Positions 24,307-34,894 of a stretch of DNA of 64,000 nucleotides are shown here, piece by piece; the first letter of the stretch is position 1; each line of letters starts with the position of its first letter. Below the pieces are notes generated by a model. That model made no database searches. It was not told the origin of the DNA and saw only the letters and a program-made list of their open reading frames with translations. The position numbers were made by a program, and so were the translations under genes. Origin of the DNA: Ciborinia camelliae (Eukaryota; Ascomycota; Leotiomycetes; Helotiales; Sclerotiniaceae); NCBI GenBank assembly GCA_025890175.1, contig JANPYM010000008.1:1465650-1529649 (forward strand), in the 5' to 3' direction.

Positions 24307-26157
24307 ATGGAAATTCAAACCCCAATCCGTCGCAAGCCGGCCCAGTCATCGTTCCAACATACTCAAGAACTCCAATATATCTCTCCTAACAATGCGACTA
24401 ACGCAGAAGCTGTCTCTATTGACCAAGTCGACTCGAACAGCTGCAATGAGAGTGAAGCACAGTATTGTCCGGGCACTGTGAAACCACAACCTGGGAAATC
24501 ATCTTTATCGATCCATCCTAGGTCCCCACGTGACTCAGATGAATCCTACGAGTTGGAGAATAGTAGCGGCCTATATTGGTGGAGACCAATTATTTGGATG
24601 GTTACTTGGATACTTTTAGGTTTATCTGTGGCCCTTGGGCATCACTTTGCATATCAAAGGCTTGATCGAAAACCGCCGTCCGTCTTCTCCCAAACTTGGG
24701 CCCACAGTCTTGGCTCCGTAGCGGCCTTTCTGGTGAAGACTTCCTTCACAATTACCGTTTTACTAGCATTACAAGAAGTATTATGGTTCAGCTTTCGCAA
24801 AAAGGCCATCAAAATATCGTTACTAGACAAGCTATTCACCCTTTCAAGCAACCCTTTCAGCTTTGTACCAAGTGCATTCGTAAATGCGCCTCTGGCCACC
24901 TTGCTGGCTGCTTTTGCTTGGACTATCCCGATATCAGCTATACTTTCTCCTGGCAGCTTAGTTGTAGGACAATTGGTAACTTTCAACCATAGCATCTGTC
25001 ACGTACCGACTTTCGCCGCGGATTCGCCCAATATAAGCTTTTATCAGATGACAACGGAGTTGACTAACTCCACTATTCAAGGGCCCAACCCTGGCATCCA
25101 AAAGCTAGCAAGTCAGATATTCGCACAAGGGACCATCTTACCGCCAGTATCGCCCTGCGGAGCTAATTGTTCATACAAACAAGCCTTTTATGGCCCTGCT
25201 CTGCAATGTTCAGATGTTTCCAACAATACGAATTTTAGCCATTCAATCGACGGATCGGTTTACTACAACGCAAAAGACCTGACAAAATTTGGTGAGGATG
25301 AGTATTCACTTATGGAAATTATCATCACATATTTCAATTCCACAGATTCATCATTCCCAGATGAATATACAAGCATAATCTGTCTCCCTTACAACACAAC
25401 CTATGATATTTCAGTCAATTATACAAACGGTCTGCCAAAGATCTATACAAACCTTACCTATAACACACCACTTTTGAATTTGAATGGTACGGAGTTGATG
25501 TACCCTCAAAACTTCCCTTGGATCTCAAACTCTGCAACGCTAGTCCGAGAAGTTTACGATAATCACCTAAACGGCACATGGATCCAAGACCCCAATCGAA
25601 TTTATTCATTTCATGATACCATGATAGAAAATACGATACTGGCCGGTGATACTATTGATGCCAATAACGGACAGAACTCATCCCTCTGGTTTTTGAATCG
25701 AGATCTCCTTACGGGTATACCTGAGCTCCTTACCAATCTTACCATTTCGACACTTGCTTTTAGCCCCATAACGACAACCACACCTTGCTCATCACGCACG
25801 GAAATGTTGGTGTATTACTACAACCCGAATTTGTTATTAATTCCCTACTCTATCGCCTTAATTCTCAGCCTTATTTCATTCGCGGCTGGAGTTTATGTGC
25901 TTAAAAAAACTGGCATTCGCACCGGGGAGATTTTTTCTCAAATATTAGTTACGACAAGGAACCCTTTTCTGGATGAAATTGCAAAAGGCCATTCTCTTAG
26001 TAGTGCAGATGCAGATGAGATGAAGAATTATAAGCTTAGATTAGGCAAACTAAAACGTCTTCATGAGGAGGATAGCGGTGTGGGTATTGAGACCGAAGGT
26101 GAAAGAGCTGGATATGCGGCTTTTGGGCTTGCGGAACAGGTGGACAGACTACATTAA
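24307..26157 (+). CDS. polytopic membrane glycoprotein of unknown function (DUF3176-like layout)
   Basis: Intronless, 616 aa. The frame extends further upstream but has no ATG before 24307. The first 90 residues are polar. Helices lie at about 94-112 (RPIIWMVTWILLGLSVAL), 136-158 and 196-222, then a large extracytoplasmic loop of nearly 290 residues with many Asn-X-Ser/Thr sites, then a fourth helix at about 508-530 and an 80-residue charged cytoplasmic tail. The pattern of N-terminal helices, one large glycosylated loop and a final helix recalls the fungal DUF3176 group, found widely in Pezizomycotina and without known function. That placement comes from architecture and recalled sequence feel, not a search. 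Confidence 0.78.
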   Translation: MEIQTPIRRKPAQSSFQHTQELQYISPNNATNAEAVSIDQVDSNSCNESEAQYCPGTVKPQPGKSSLSIHPRSPRDSDESYELENSSGLYWWRPIIWMVTWILLGLSVALGHHFAYQRLDRKPPSVFSQTWAHSLGSVAAFLVKTSFTITVLLALQEVLWFSFRKKAIKISLLDKLFTLSSNPFSFVPSAFVNAPLATLLAAFAWTIPISAILSPGSLVVGQLVTFNHSICHVPTFAADSPNISFYQMTTELTNSTIQGPNPGIQKLASQIFAQGTILPPVSPCGANCSYKQAFYGPALQCSDVSNNTNFSHSIDGSVYYNAKDLTKFGEDEYSLMEIIITYFNSTDSSFPDEYTSIICLPYNTTYDISVNYTNGLPKIYTNLTYNTPLLNLNGTELMYPQNFPWISNSATLVREVYDNHLNGTWIQDPNRIYSFHDTMIENTILAGDTIDANNGQNSSLWFLNRDLLTGIPELLTNLTISTLAFSPITTTTPCSSRTEMLVYYYNPNLLLIPYSIALILSLISFAAGVYVLKKTGIRTGEIFSQILVTTRNPFLDEIAKGHSLSSADADEMKNYKLRLGKLKRLHEEDSGVGIETEGERAGYAAFGLAEQVDRLH

Positions 26158-29100
26158 GATGGCTAAGATGATTTGGAAAACTAGCGCAGTTTGATTTTCC
26201 ATTTTCAAGGGGTATAAGACGAATTGGTAACTGTTAAATGAGGAGTCTGTTTTTTACTATGGATGGGTCATAAAAGTCACGACGAACTATCGCTAAGTTA
26301 ATGAACTTGTAATTGTTGCCTTTTAGATCCATCGTGTCACTTTTACTCGACCCACCTGCACAATGAAGTGTTTCCACAAGATATGCTGATCACATTCGAA
26401 AAACAGCTTTATGGACCTTGGAGCACAAAATTCAGGTTTCTTCTCTCCATTTTCTTTTTCAACAAGTGCAGAATGATTTCGCATTTAGATGATTTTATAA
26501 GGAGATAGTGGGTCAAGATTGAGTTTCTTGCTTGATGCGTGATTCTGTACCATTAGGGAGGATGAGTGATCAATGGGTAAAATAGGTGAGATGAACACAA
26601 AAAGTACGCTAGGGCTTTTAATGAAGTAGCTATATAAAGCACTTGAGAATGGCGAGAGACAGAAATACCAAAGGTTGTATTTGAGACTATCTTACCGCAA
26701 ACATGCCTGCTCAATCATGGTTTGCCTATATATATTTACTCAGTAGAGCAAATAATCCTTAACTTTCTCTTGTGGGATGTTATTGCCGTTTTAAAGCCTT
26801 ATCGCCTCTTGTTGCGATTTAGATGAACATGTTACTGTTATTTATTTTGCTGGATTTTGATCTGAGTATCCCTATAGTGACCTGTAATCCATACAACAAT
26901 GTAGGTTTTGCCGTTGCATCATTGTCAATCCAGTGGAAGCTGTTGTATATTCCAAGATTTTGAGTTTGGTTGTCCAGTATTGTATATTTTTCTTACTGCG
27001 TTCCTCTCGAGACCTACCTAAATCCAGCATTTTGCGACTCAAATTACCAAACCAGAGAAATTGAATGGAAGCTTAACCTTTTTTTCAAGTTAAAAGACGT
27101 TGGTATATACCAGCGATGAGATAATTTACAATCTCGAGAAAACACGTAGTATAGAGAAGCAACTCCTCACCTTCATCTTCATATTCACACACAAACCCTC
27201 CATTCCTTTATAAATCCAAACATCGCAACATTTCATAACAACATCCACCGCTGGGAATCTATTGGAGAGTATGCTGGCCACATATTTCAAGTCTGACTTT
27301 GCAGCGTCGCATGTATGTGAGTAGAGTCAACGTGCATTATGGTTACTAGGTTCTAGCAAGTGCTAGGATTTCTTTTATGACGTTTTTTTCTATTTTCTTT
27401 CCGCCTTTCGTTTCTTGTTTTTGAAGTTTTTTAAATTTGGGGTTGGTTTTGTTTTCTTGCTGAGAAGTGGTGTTGAGCCAAGGTGTTTAGCGAGGAATGA
27501 GGTTTAAGGGGAGTGAATATGACATCAACTCAGTTCGCAAGAGAAAACCTCATGGAATTGACGTGGTTTGAATTGTAGACTTAGAGAATACTTTGTCGAA
27601 ACAAGATTTTGAACTTTGTATTGACGCATAGGAAATTTTGCACTGGGCGAGTTTGAATAGTGGATTTAAGTTTCGTCAATGCTACATGTTTTTTTTACAT
27701 GATCGAATTATTTGTATTTGTTGCAAGCAAATTTTTCATCATTATAGAACGATAATGATCACTCCGAGACATCTTCTCCATCTCTCAAACTCAAGTTTGG
27801 AAGAAGTCAAGAGCCCTTGCACAAATGATCCAGAATACAGCTCAATCAATGATGAGCTGGGAACTTTGATTCGAACTGCATTTTGAGGCCCTAATTTTTA
27901 ATAGAACCAAGGCGCGGAAAATGCCCATTGATTCCGAAAGACGACAGAAGCTATTTTGTGCTCCTTGTATGTTGCAAACAATGCGCATGAAATGATTCTG
28001 GCATGATGGATTGACATCATGAACATAGGGAATCTAGGTAGTTACCATTTAAGATGAAGAGCCAGTCAAGCTCACCCTTCTATTACAGTTTGAATCAAGA
28101 TTTCAAAGTCATTCATCATTGTCAGCCTACAAATTCTTCTCGTATAGTTGTTGCAATGCAAGGAGCGAGACTATATAAGCAGTTCTGCAATCTAAGCCAG
28201 AAATTTAACGACATTAATCTCAATCAAGGAAAGTTACAGGGCAATATTTAGAAAGCTGGCATCTCGTAAATCATAAGCATGGGAAGACTTTGGGAAACTT
28301 AGGTTGAGGTACAGAAAGAATGTGTCGATGAATTGTTCAGGGTTTTATTGTCCCTCTCCTGCATATTGATTACTCCATAATATTAAATATTTACTGCTGT
28401 CAATCCACATTTCAACCATACTCTCATCCAATCCCAACTTGCAAGACTCCCGTCATATTGCAACATCCCTTCCCATCCAGTATCAGAGAAACAAGAGTTC
28501 CTCTAAATTCCAGATTTTCAGAGACGCACCATAACTTGTTTGCAAGCTTCGCGCTCCGGGCCTCATAAGCTGTATATTAAAGAAGCATTCAGAGAAATAT
28601 TTTAAGCTCGGAGAGCTGGTCCTATGCCTTCTAAAAAAGAACGTGTAAAGAAACAAGGATCGAATCGGGAAAAAAAAAAAAAAAAAAAAAAAAGGGGCTC
28701 ATGATTCACTTTGGGTATTGAAACCTCGGTACTAGAGTGTTTTGAGGAGAACGAAAGAGGAAACAAATCAATGACAAAATCAAAATCAAGAACAACAATC
28801 ATATTTCTTACCTTTAGTTGCATATCTCCATAATTTGATTAGTTCATGAGTGGGAACAGATAAGAACTTAACAATGACGAGGGGTAGAGCAGTATCAACA
28901 TTGGAGCTTACAACAGGGAGGCAAATAGAAGTATGCGGTAAAGCTCAGCAAGTAAGGTCTTCCTCCAGAAAAGGGCGACTGTTTTCTCAGTCAGTCTTTA
29001 ATTTTGACTAATAATCAGCTGCATGGCTATTTTTATCTCGATTCCAATTCTAGCTGACAATGTAGTGTAAGCCTTATCCATCAATCAGATGGCCTCGGAA

Positions 29101-30316
29101 AATTGAACCGGGCAGAAATTGGGTTGTTCACTGCCAACTAAGTCCGCCATTGTCACTCTAAAACTCGGGCCTGCCACCAATCATGACAAAATAATTGCGT
29201 CCGACAGTATCATCACATCATATTTGTTATCATTCAAAGGTAGAAAAGTGCCATACTCATCTGAAGCTCAGAAAAGGACAACTAGTTGTCAAATATACAG
29301 GTAATATTTTGCCGCCGTTCATCACTGACAGGCAATAGTAAGTCTATCACTCGCTCAACAAACTGAGCCGGTTTTCCGTCCATGTCATTTTACTTCTAGA
29401 TCCTCTCTCATTACACCAAAAGAAATTTCAAGGGGGTAGAACAAGACAAATTAAATAAATCATTGGTAACTCTGGCCCAGCTATGAGCTTCTATATAGAT
29501 CCCCAGAAAAATGTGAATTGAGAATGGGGGACACTAGTAATGAGTAAGCTTCTAGTAAAATGTCAAGGTGCCTGATTCACATGTTTCGAAGAAGATACCA
29601 CAACTGCAGCTGCATTCAATTCATTTCTTAAGATCGCACATATAGATTCAAGGGTTTGGATGTCAGCTGAACTATAAATTCTAAACTTTACCTTCTGTCC
29701 AATATGGTAAAATTCTTTCTGCTATGATTTGTTGCCCACCCAGGAGTGAAAGTCCTTGTGAAATGTGAGGCCAACAACTATGGAAACCGCCTTGGGAACT
29801 GTTAATATTTTTTAGTCAACTGGGATTTGATACCAATAGAAACCAGGCTAAAGGAAATTGACTTAAATTTCGCTGCTAATCTACCATAAAGATGTTTGTC
29901 TGTGGTTGTTGAGGGCTGATTTAAAAACAGAGTTCTCAAGCATGCAAACAACTGTGCTTAGATTATCTTTAGTGGTGTTTCCATTAGACGAACAATATGG
30001 GGAACTATCCTTTCAAGAGAAAGAGCGCGAATAAATTTTGTATCAAATAGTATGCCTAGACTCACAGAGAATATGGGACTGTACTTGGGCTTGGGTTTCA
30101 TCATTAACCAAACTCGGAAGATGCTATTGCATGTCATAAATTGTTGAATTTCTTTATTGAATTGGAAGAGTAGGAACCATGGATCAATTGTTAACCTTTT
30201 TATAGCCACGATCTTATTCCTAAAGATGATTTTGTTCCAGGTGCCGGTTGTCAAACCGGCCACTCGCCTCGAATTCCGGTCGGACATCTGCCAGGCAGTG
30301 CCTAAGCTTGCTTAAG
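26158..30316. other. 4.2-kb gene-poor spacer
   Basis: Lies between the 3' ends of a plus-strand gene and a minus-strand gene. Short frames only. It contains a 23-nt A homopolymer (28671-28693). No domain, RNA gene or terminal repeat was recognised. Confidence 0.45.
28671..28693. repeat. poly(A) homopolymer, 23 nt
   Basis: Uninterrupted run of 23 A residues on the plus strand, flanked by GGG on the left and GGGG on the right. No open frame or target-site duplication was seen beside it. Confidence 0.9.
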
Positions 30317-31270
30317 TCACAAATGGGCTTGCGAAGGCACCCCCTTCAAGAACCCCAAGACTCTCTTTACCAACTCTGGTACTGCTTCGGGACTCTTGGT
30401 CAAGTTGTGCGAAGCACCAGGTACAACAGCAGAGTTTTCTTCGTCAACCTTTCCATCTCCCTTGTTTACAAAATCAATCCATCGTTTTACCAATGCCTCT
30501 TTGTCGATATATTTCGGAACATACTCATCGTTTCCAGAGAATAGAATGCACAGTGGGCTCCTAGCTGGCAAGCTTCCAAAAGTCTTCTTCAGTTGCTCGT
30601 CCGTTAGATCAGAGCTGAAATAGTCATCGTCTCCATCGTGATTTGGACTAGTCAACGAGAGCCATCTCCTCGCACATACAGGTGATGGAAAGAATCCTTG
30701 AGTAGCGCTAGATGGTAGAATCTCCTCGCCATCGCCAGCTTCGACCATTTTTTGTGCTAGGATAATGCTATTTTTCAGAATTTCTGCATCCATTTCCTGA
30801 CCCAAGGCCTCACGATCGCTTACTGGAGCTTGGATGATTCCTCCATCAATCGGAGCATTTGTTTCGTGTCCGGGTCCTGTTAGGTATTCCATGACATCTT
30901 GACAGCCAGTAGAATGTCCCATCAAGACAATCTTGCCCGATTTGATGGTTCGGAAATAGGCGACACATTTAGATAGTTCCGCGGCATCTTTCTTAATGGA
31001 AGAGATACCCCATCCAGTGTATGCAGAAGTTAGAAGAACTTGGGCAAGACTCCAATCCACTGGCAATGCATCTGAGATTGATGATGGATATGGTACAGTG
31101 AGTAAACCATCAGATAGACCCCCGATGAAGATGAGAATGTTTTGAGGTTCCGAGTCTGAAGCTTTGGGTGTGTGTTCGAAAGCAGTCAATTTAGGTGTCT
31201 GTGATACATTAGTGAAAGTACTACTGTGGTTGTGGAGTATTTCAAAAACTTTGACAAAGTCAAGCAACAT
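30317..31270 (-). CDS. alpha/beta hydrolase of the SidJ / DUF1749 family
   Basis: Intronless, 317 aa. The N-terminal part shows ILIFIGGLSDGLLTVPY, the oxyanion-side strand of the DUF1749 family. It is followed by the nucleophile elbow GHSTG with Ser120, a candidate acid at Asp248 (FSGNDEYVP) and His288 (PGASHNL), so the triad looks complete. The best-known member is SidJ of Aspergillus fumigatus, which hydrolyses fusarinine C-type siderophores inside the cell during iron release. Many relatives have no known substrate, so I assign the family, not the reaction. There is no signal peptide, consistent with a cytosolic enzyme. It is divergent to mL40 across a 465-bp promoter region. Confidence 0.85.
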   Translation of the reverse strand: MLLDFVKVFEILHNHSSTFTNVSQTPKLTAFEHTPKASDSEPQNILIFIGGLSDGLLTVPYPSSISDALPVDWSLAQVLLTSAYTGWGISSIKKDAAELSKCVAYFRTIKSGKIVLMGHSTGCQDVMEYLTGPGHETNAPIDGGIIQAPVSDREALGQEMDAEILKNSIILAQKMVEAGDGEEILPSSATQGFFPSPVCARRWLSLTSPNHDGDDDYFSSDLTDEQLKKTFGSLPARSPLCILFSGNDEYVPKYIDKEALVKRWIDFVNKGDGKVDEENSAVVPGASHNLTKSPEAVPELVKRVLGFLKGVPSQAHL

Positions 31271-31735
31271 CTCTGAGGCTTAGATCCAAGAAATTAATAG
31301 GGATTAAATGTATGAATCGTTTTGGATACATACAAAGAGATGCGTGACACCTTTCCGCTGAGCTGGGATGAAAGGCATTTTGATATTTTGTTGGATTGCT
31401 TCGCTTTTTGGGGGGTATCGAGAGAAATTCAAATCAATATCAAGGCAGAATATCAACAACTGCAAGACGAAGAAAATCCACTCTACTGCACCTTAAGAGA
31501 ATACAACTGTTAGTTTGGAATCGGCCAGCCAAAAAAGGAAGGCTGAGGTCCACTGCGCACATCGATTTATTGACCACCCTATTTCACGTGCACCACATTG
31601 ACAGGGGTAGCACTTCACTCGCGATGAAATTTGTCCCAAACTTCAAAACCTCTTCCTCTCCATTCAATTTACAACAACAAGCTTTACCACCACAATTCAT
31701 TTTCCTTCCCTTCTCCCATATCCACAATCTTCACA
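31271..31735. promoter_or_regulatory. divergent promoter region, SidJ-like / mL40
   Basis: A 465-bp region between two outward-facing genes. A palindromic CACGTG (31585-31590) lies about 146 bp upstream of the mL40 start. CACGTG is bound by Cbf1/bHLH factors. The mL40 side is pyrimidine-rich. Use of the site is inference. Confidence 0.35.
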
Positions 31736-32548
31736 ATGCCACCTCACCTTCCAACCCCATCACCTCTCTTCCGCCTCCTCACCCCTCTTCTCCAATCCTT
31801 CAGATCCACCGCCCTGCCCTCAACAACATCAAACTCAACCACCCCACTCAGAACCTTCACAAGCACCCCCTCTTTACACAAGAAAAGCGCCAACAGCAAA
31901 ATCGACTCCAGAGTAACCCTCATCCGCTACCATCTCCAACATCCCAAGACCCCACGCCCACTGCGTTTTTCGCGTACGCGTGCGCTGAGACATTGGACTA
32001 TCCATCGGGCATGGATGATATTACGACGGAAGAAGAAGATTGAGGAGGAAGAAGAATTATACAGGTTTGTTTCCCCAACTCCACGAAAGGATTCATTTCC
32101 TTTCTTGTCATCAATTATTTTCCATGTCAATTTTCCCTTTTCTCAAATTACCGAGTCAAAATTCAATATGATGAAATATTCCGGATGTTAAACACATTAT
32201 ACTCCGAGAGCGCAAAACCCATGTGGAGATTTCCGTTGCCTTCCTTCTGATTGTCTATCTTTCCTTCGAGCCTACCAAGGCCTATCCACAATTCATCTTT
32301 CTCCTCTGTATATCTCCTCCAAAACTAACACCCCACCCACAACCAGACTCCACCAATCAATGCACAAAGCAATGGAAGACCTCCGCCTACTGGAAGGCGC
32401 CGGGCAGAAAGAAGCCGGGCGATTATACCGCGTGGCCATGGAGAAAAAGGGAATCTTCGGTAAAGAGGGAATTCCAATTGAGTACGCAAGAGCACAAACC
32501 GATACACCAGCCAAGGAGCCATGGAATCATGGATGGACTAGGTCGTAA
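31736..32548 (+). CDS. mrpl28: mitochondrial large-subunit ribosomal protein mL40 (MRPL28 family)
   Basis: Two exons, 31736-32064 and 32347-32548, giving 176 aa. The 282-nt intron joins AG|A to rebuild Arg (ELYR|LHQSM). The first 50 or so residues are Ser/Thr/Arg-rich without acids, a typical mitochondrial presequence. Family signatures follow: LRHWTIHRAWMILRRKKK, then a charged coiled segment, LYRVAMEKKG, GIPIEYARAQTDTP and the C-terminal WNHGWTR. This is a component of the mitochondrial 54S subunit. Both exons agree in phase with these motifs. Confidence 0.9.
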
Positions 32549-33901
32549 GAGGTAGAAGATAAACCGGATATAACATCACAAAGGTAAGCAAGCAAGCTGC
32601 TCACATTTTATTTATTCGTGTTTTGGTGGAAAGAGTAATATGATGATATACCTTATTCACAGACCTGTTCTGTAATCTTCTATGTGGACAAAAAAAGTAC
32701 CAACTGCTGTCTGATTTCTCCTTTCTATACTATTGTATTTTGGAATTGATAGTAAAGTTCTTTTCTAATGGCTGAGTAGGGTTTACACATGATATATAAC
32801 AGAGTGAGAATTCTGAGAGCCAGATGCCATGTAAGAAACATGCGCAATTTGTACACTAGGTAGTTATAACTTACAGGTTAAATGATATCAGGGGCGAATT
32901 ATGGTTTAGAACAAAGAGCTCAAACACATTGCAAGCTTTCTATCCTATGGGATTGGAGTTAGGGCAATCGAATCAATGATGCAGAATTACACAAAGTAAA
33001 AGCTGCAAATAGACGGAGAAAGGTGCCGTCTGAACCCTCTGTACAAAGTTACGGAAAGAAGGTCAATTCATATAGTAATAAATCGGGCTACAACCATCAG
33101 CCCGTGTTGGACGTCACTTGTTATGTAATTTTATGTACAAGTCAATGTCTTTCCACCTCCATCCCGCCAGTTCTCAAAATATGCATCGAGTCCACATTCA
33201 ATATCCATGTAAAATCCATCCATAACCATAACCCCCCTTAACTTTAACCATTAAAACCCAACGCTAATAATCTGCAATACAAGCAAGTGCACCAACGCAT
33301 CCCCATCCACATCAGTATAGAATTATCCTTCCCGCCATTTCTTCCAAGTCGGCTTGCACTTCAACCTCCCTCTTGCCCTTTTCCGAGCTTTTCCACATGA
33401 CCTCCGGGGGCATGCAAAATGAATCCCCAATTAATATAAAGGAGTAGAGAAATCAAACAGATATGAAGGTATGGGAAACCGAGCCAGAACCCCCTTGCTA
33501 TTTGCGAGAAAAAGTGAGACCGGGAATAGAGACCATGTTTCGCGGTTGATCGTTTCCATTAAAAGCTTTATCTAGCCTGACCACTTCGAGAGAAGCAACT
33601 GAATTGGTTCGCGCAATACATCCGTACCATTATCAGCTCCATTCGTACTTCCTGGCGTCCCGTGAAATTTTTGTTCAGATGTGACAAATTTCCTTGGATC
33701 TTCCAGTGCCGTTAAATTGACCTGTAAAACTTGAAGCCATCCATTACTTGCAATGGAGAAGGCAAATTCGACTCGTTTGTGCATTAATAGTAATGATTGT
33801 GAAGGGTGCTGCCGTTTCCGAAAGGCTCCAATTATATCCTATTTCGATCTTTTCGTCTTGGTTCAACTTATCCCCATCCCCCAAACTCCGTTCGCCTACC
33901 C
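32549..33901. other. convergent 3' spacer
   Basis: A 1.35-kb region between the 3' ends of mL40 (plus) and rho2 (minus). Small frames at 33023-33241 and 33572-33784 have no recognisable domain. It probably holds the 3' UTRs. Confidence 0.45.
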
Positions 33902-34894
33902 TTATAGTATAACACAACATCCGTTACTTTCCCCTTTTTCGAACGTCAAAAGTGCGGCTCGTGTAGCCGCTTCGAAGACATCATCGACTCCGTCGCCGGT
34001 CAAGGATGAGCACTCCAGGTATTTCCTTGCGCCGATAGCTTTTGCAATATCATCTGCTTCTTTCGTTCCCACAAAATCAAGGGATTTCTTTCGCATTTCC
34101 TCTCTGGCCACAGGATCTTCTCGCAAGTCCTTTTTTAACCCAACAAGTATAATTGGAACCCCTGGACACCGCTCGTTTGCCTCTTCGACCCACTAGCCAA
34201 GACATTAGCACTTCGTATCAACTATTCCCAGAAATTATAATCCTACTTTATGTTTGACGTTATCCAATGAATCCGGAGTGTCGATTGAAAATCCTATTAG
34301 AATAACATGGGCTTTCGAATATGCCAGCGGCCGTAATCTCTCGTAGTCTTCTTGTCCTGCTGTATCCCATAATGCCAATTGTACGGATTTTCCATCCACT
34401 CTGCAATCCGTCACATAATTTTCGAAAACCGTTGGGACCTAAAAAAACAAGTTGTCAGCGTCCCACAATTGACAGGCAAATGGGCAGAATTGCTGTCAAC
34501 TATACGTACATAATGCTATATAACCAATGTTAGTAATCATATCAAAGTTTTAATTTTTGGGGGACGCCTTACTGTCGGGAAATATCCAAGTGTAAACACA
34601 CTGAGTAGAGACGTTTTACCGCAAGCACCATCTCCAATTATAACCAATTTCCTGAACTAATGTCAATAACAGGTCCTCCAAAGCGCAGCTGCTTCAAAAT
34701 AACAAGAAATATTTGGGCGGCGCTGACAACCTCCACAAGAGCCCTGTTGCTTTTGCGAGTCGAGATAAATAGCGAGGCTAAGTAGAAAAACGAGTCGCCA
34801 AATGCTGACCAAGACCGAAATCCCCATCAGACATTATAACATGGAATGTGCCAACGTACCTTCGCATGACATTTTGTGCCGGTTGTTGAGCCAT
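33902..34894 (-). CDS. rho2: Rho2-type small GTPase
   Basis: Five exons on the minus strand: 34860-34894, 34573-34651, 34510-34515 (6 nt), 34247-34438 and 33902-34192, giving 200 aa, the same length as fission yeast Rho2. Visible motifs are the P-loop GDGACGKT (18-25), effector loop [14 protein letters not shown] (36-49), switch II DTAGQE (65-70) and a C-terminal CVIL CaaX box, whose final Leu predicts geranylgeranylation. [19 protein letters not shown] and [25 protein letters not shown] match Rho2 better than Rho1 or Rho3. Rho2 acts at the plasma membrane upstream of the Pck2/cell-integrity pathway and alpha-glucan synthesis in fission yeast. The tiny exon encodes His39-Tyr40 in the effector loop; without it the loop would lack two conserved positions. 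Confidence 0.92.
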
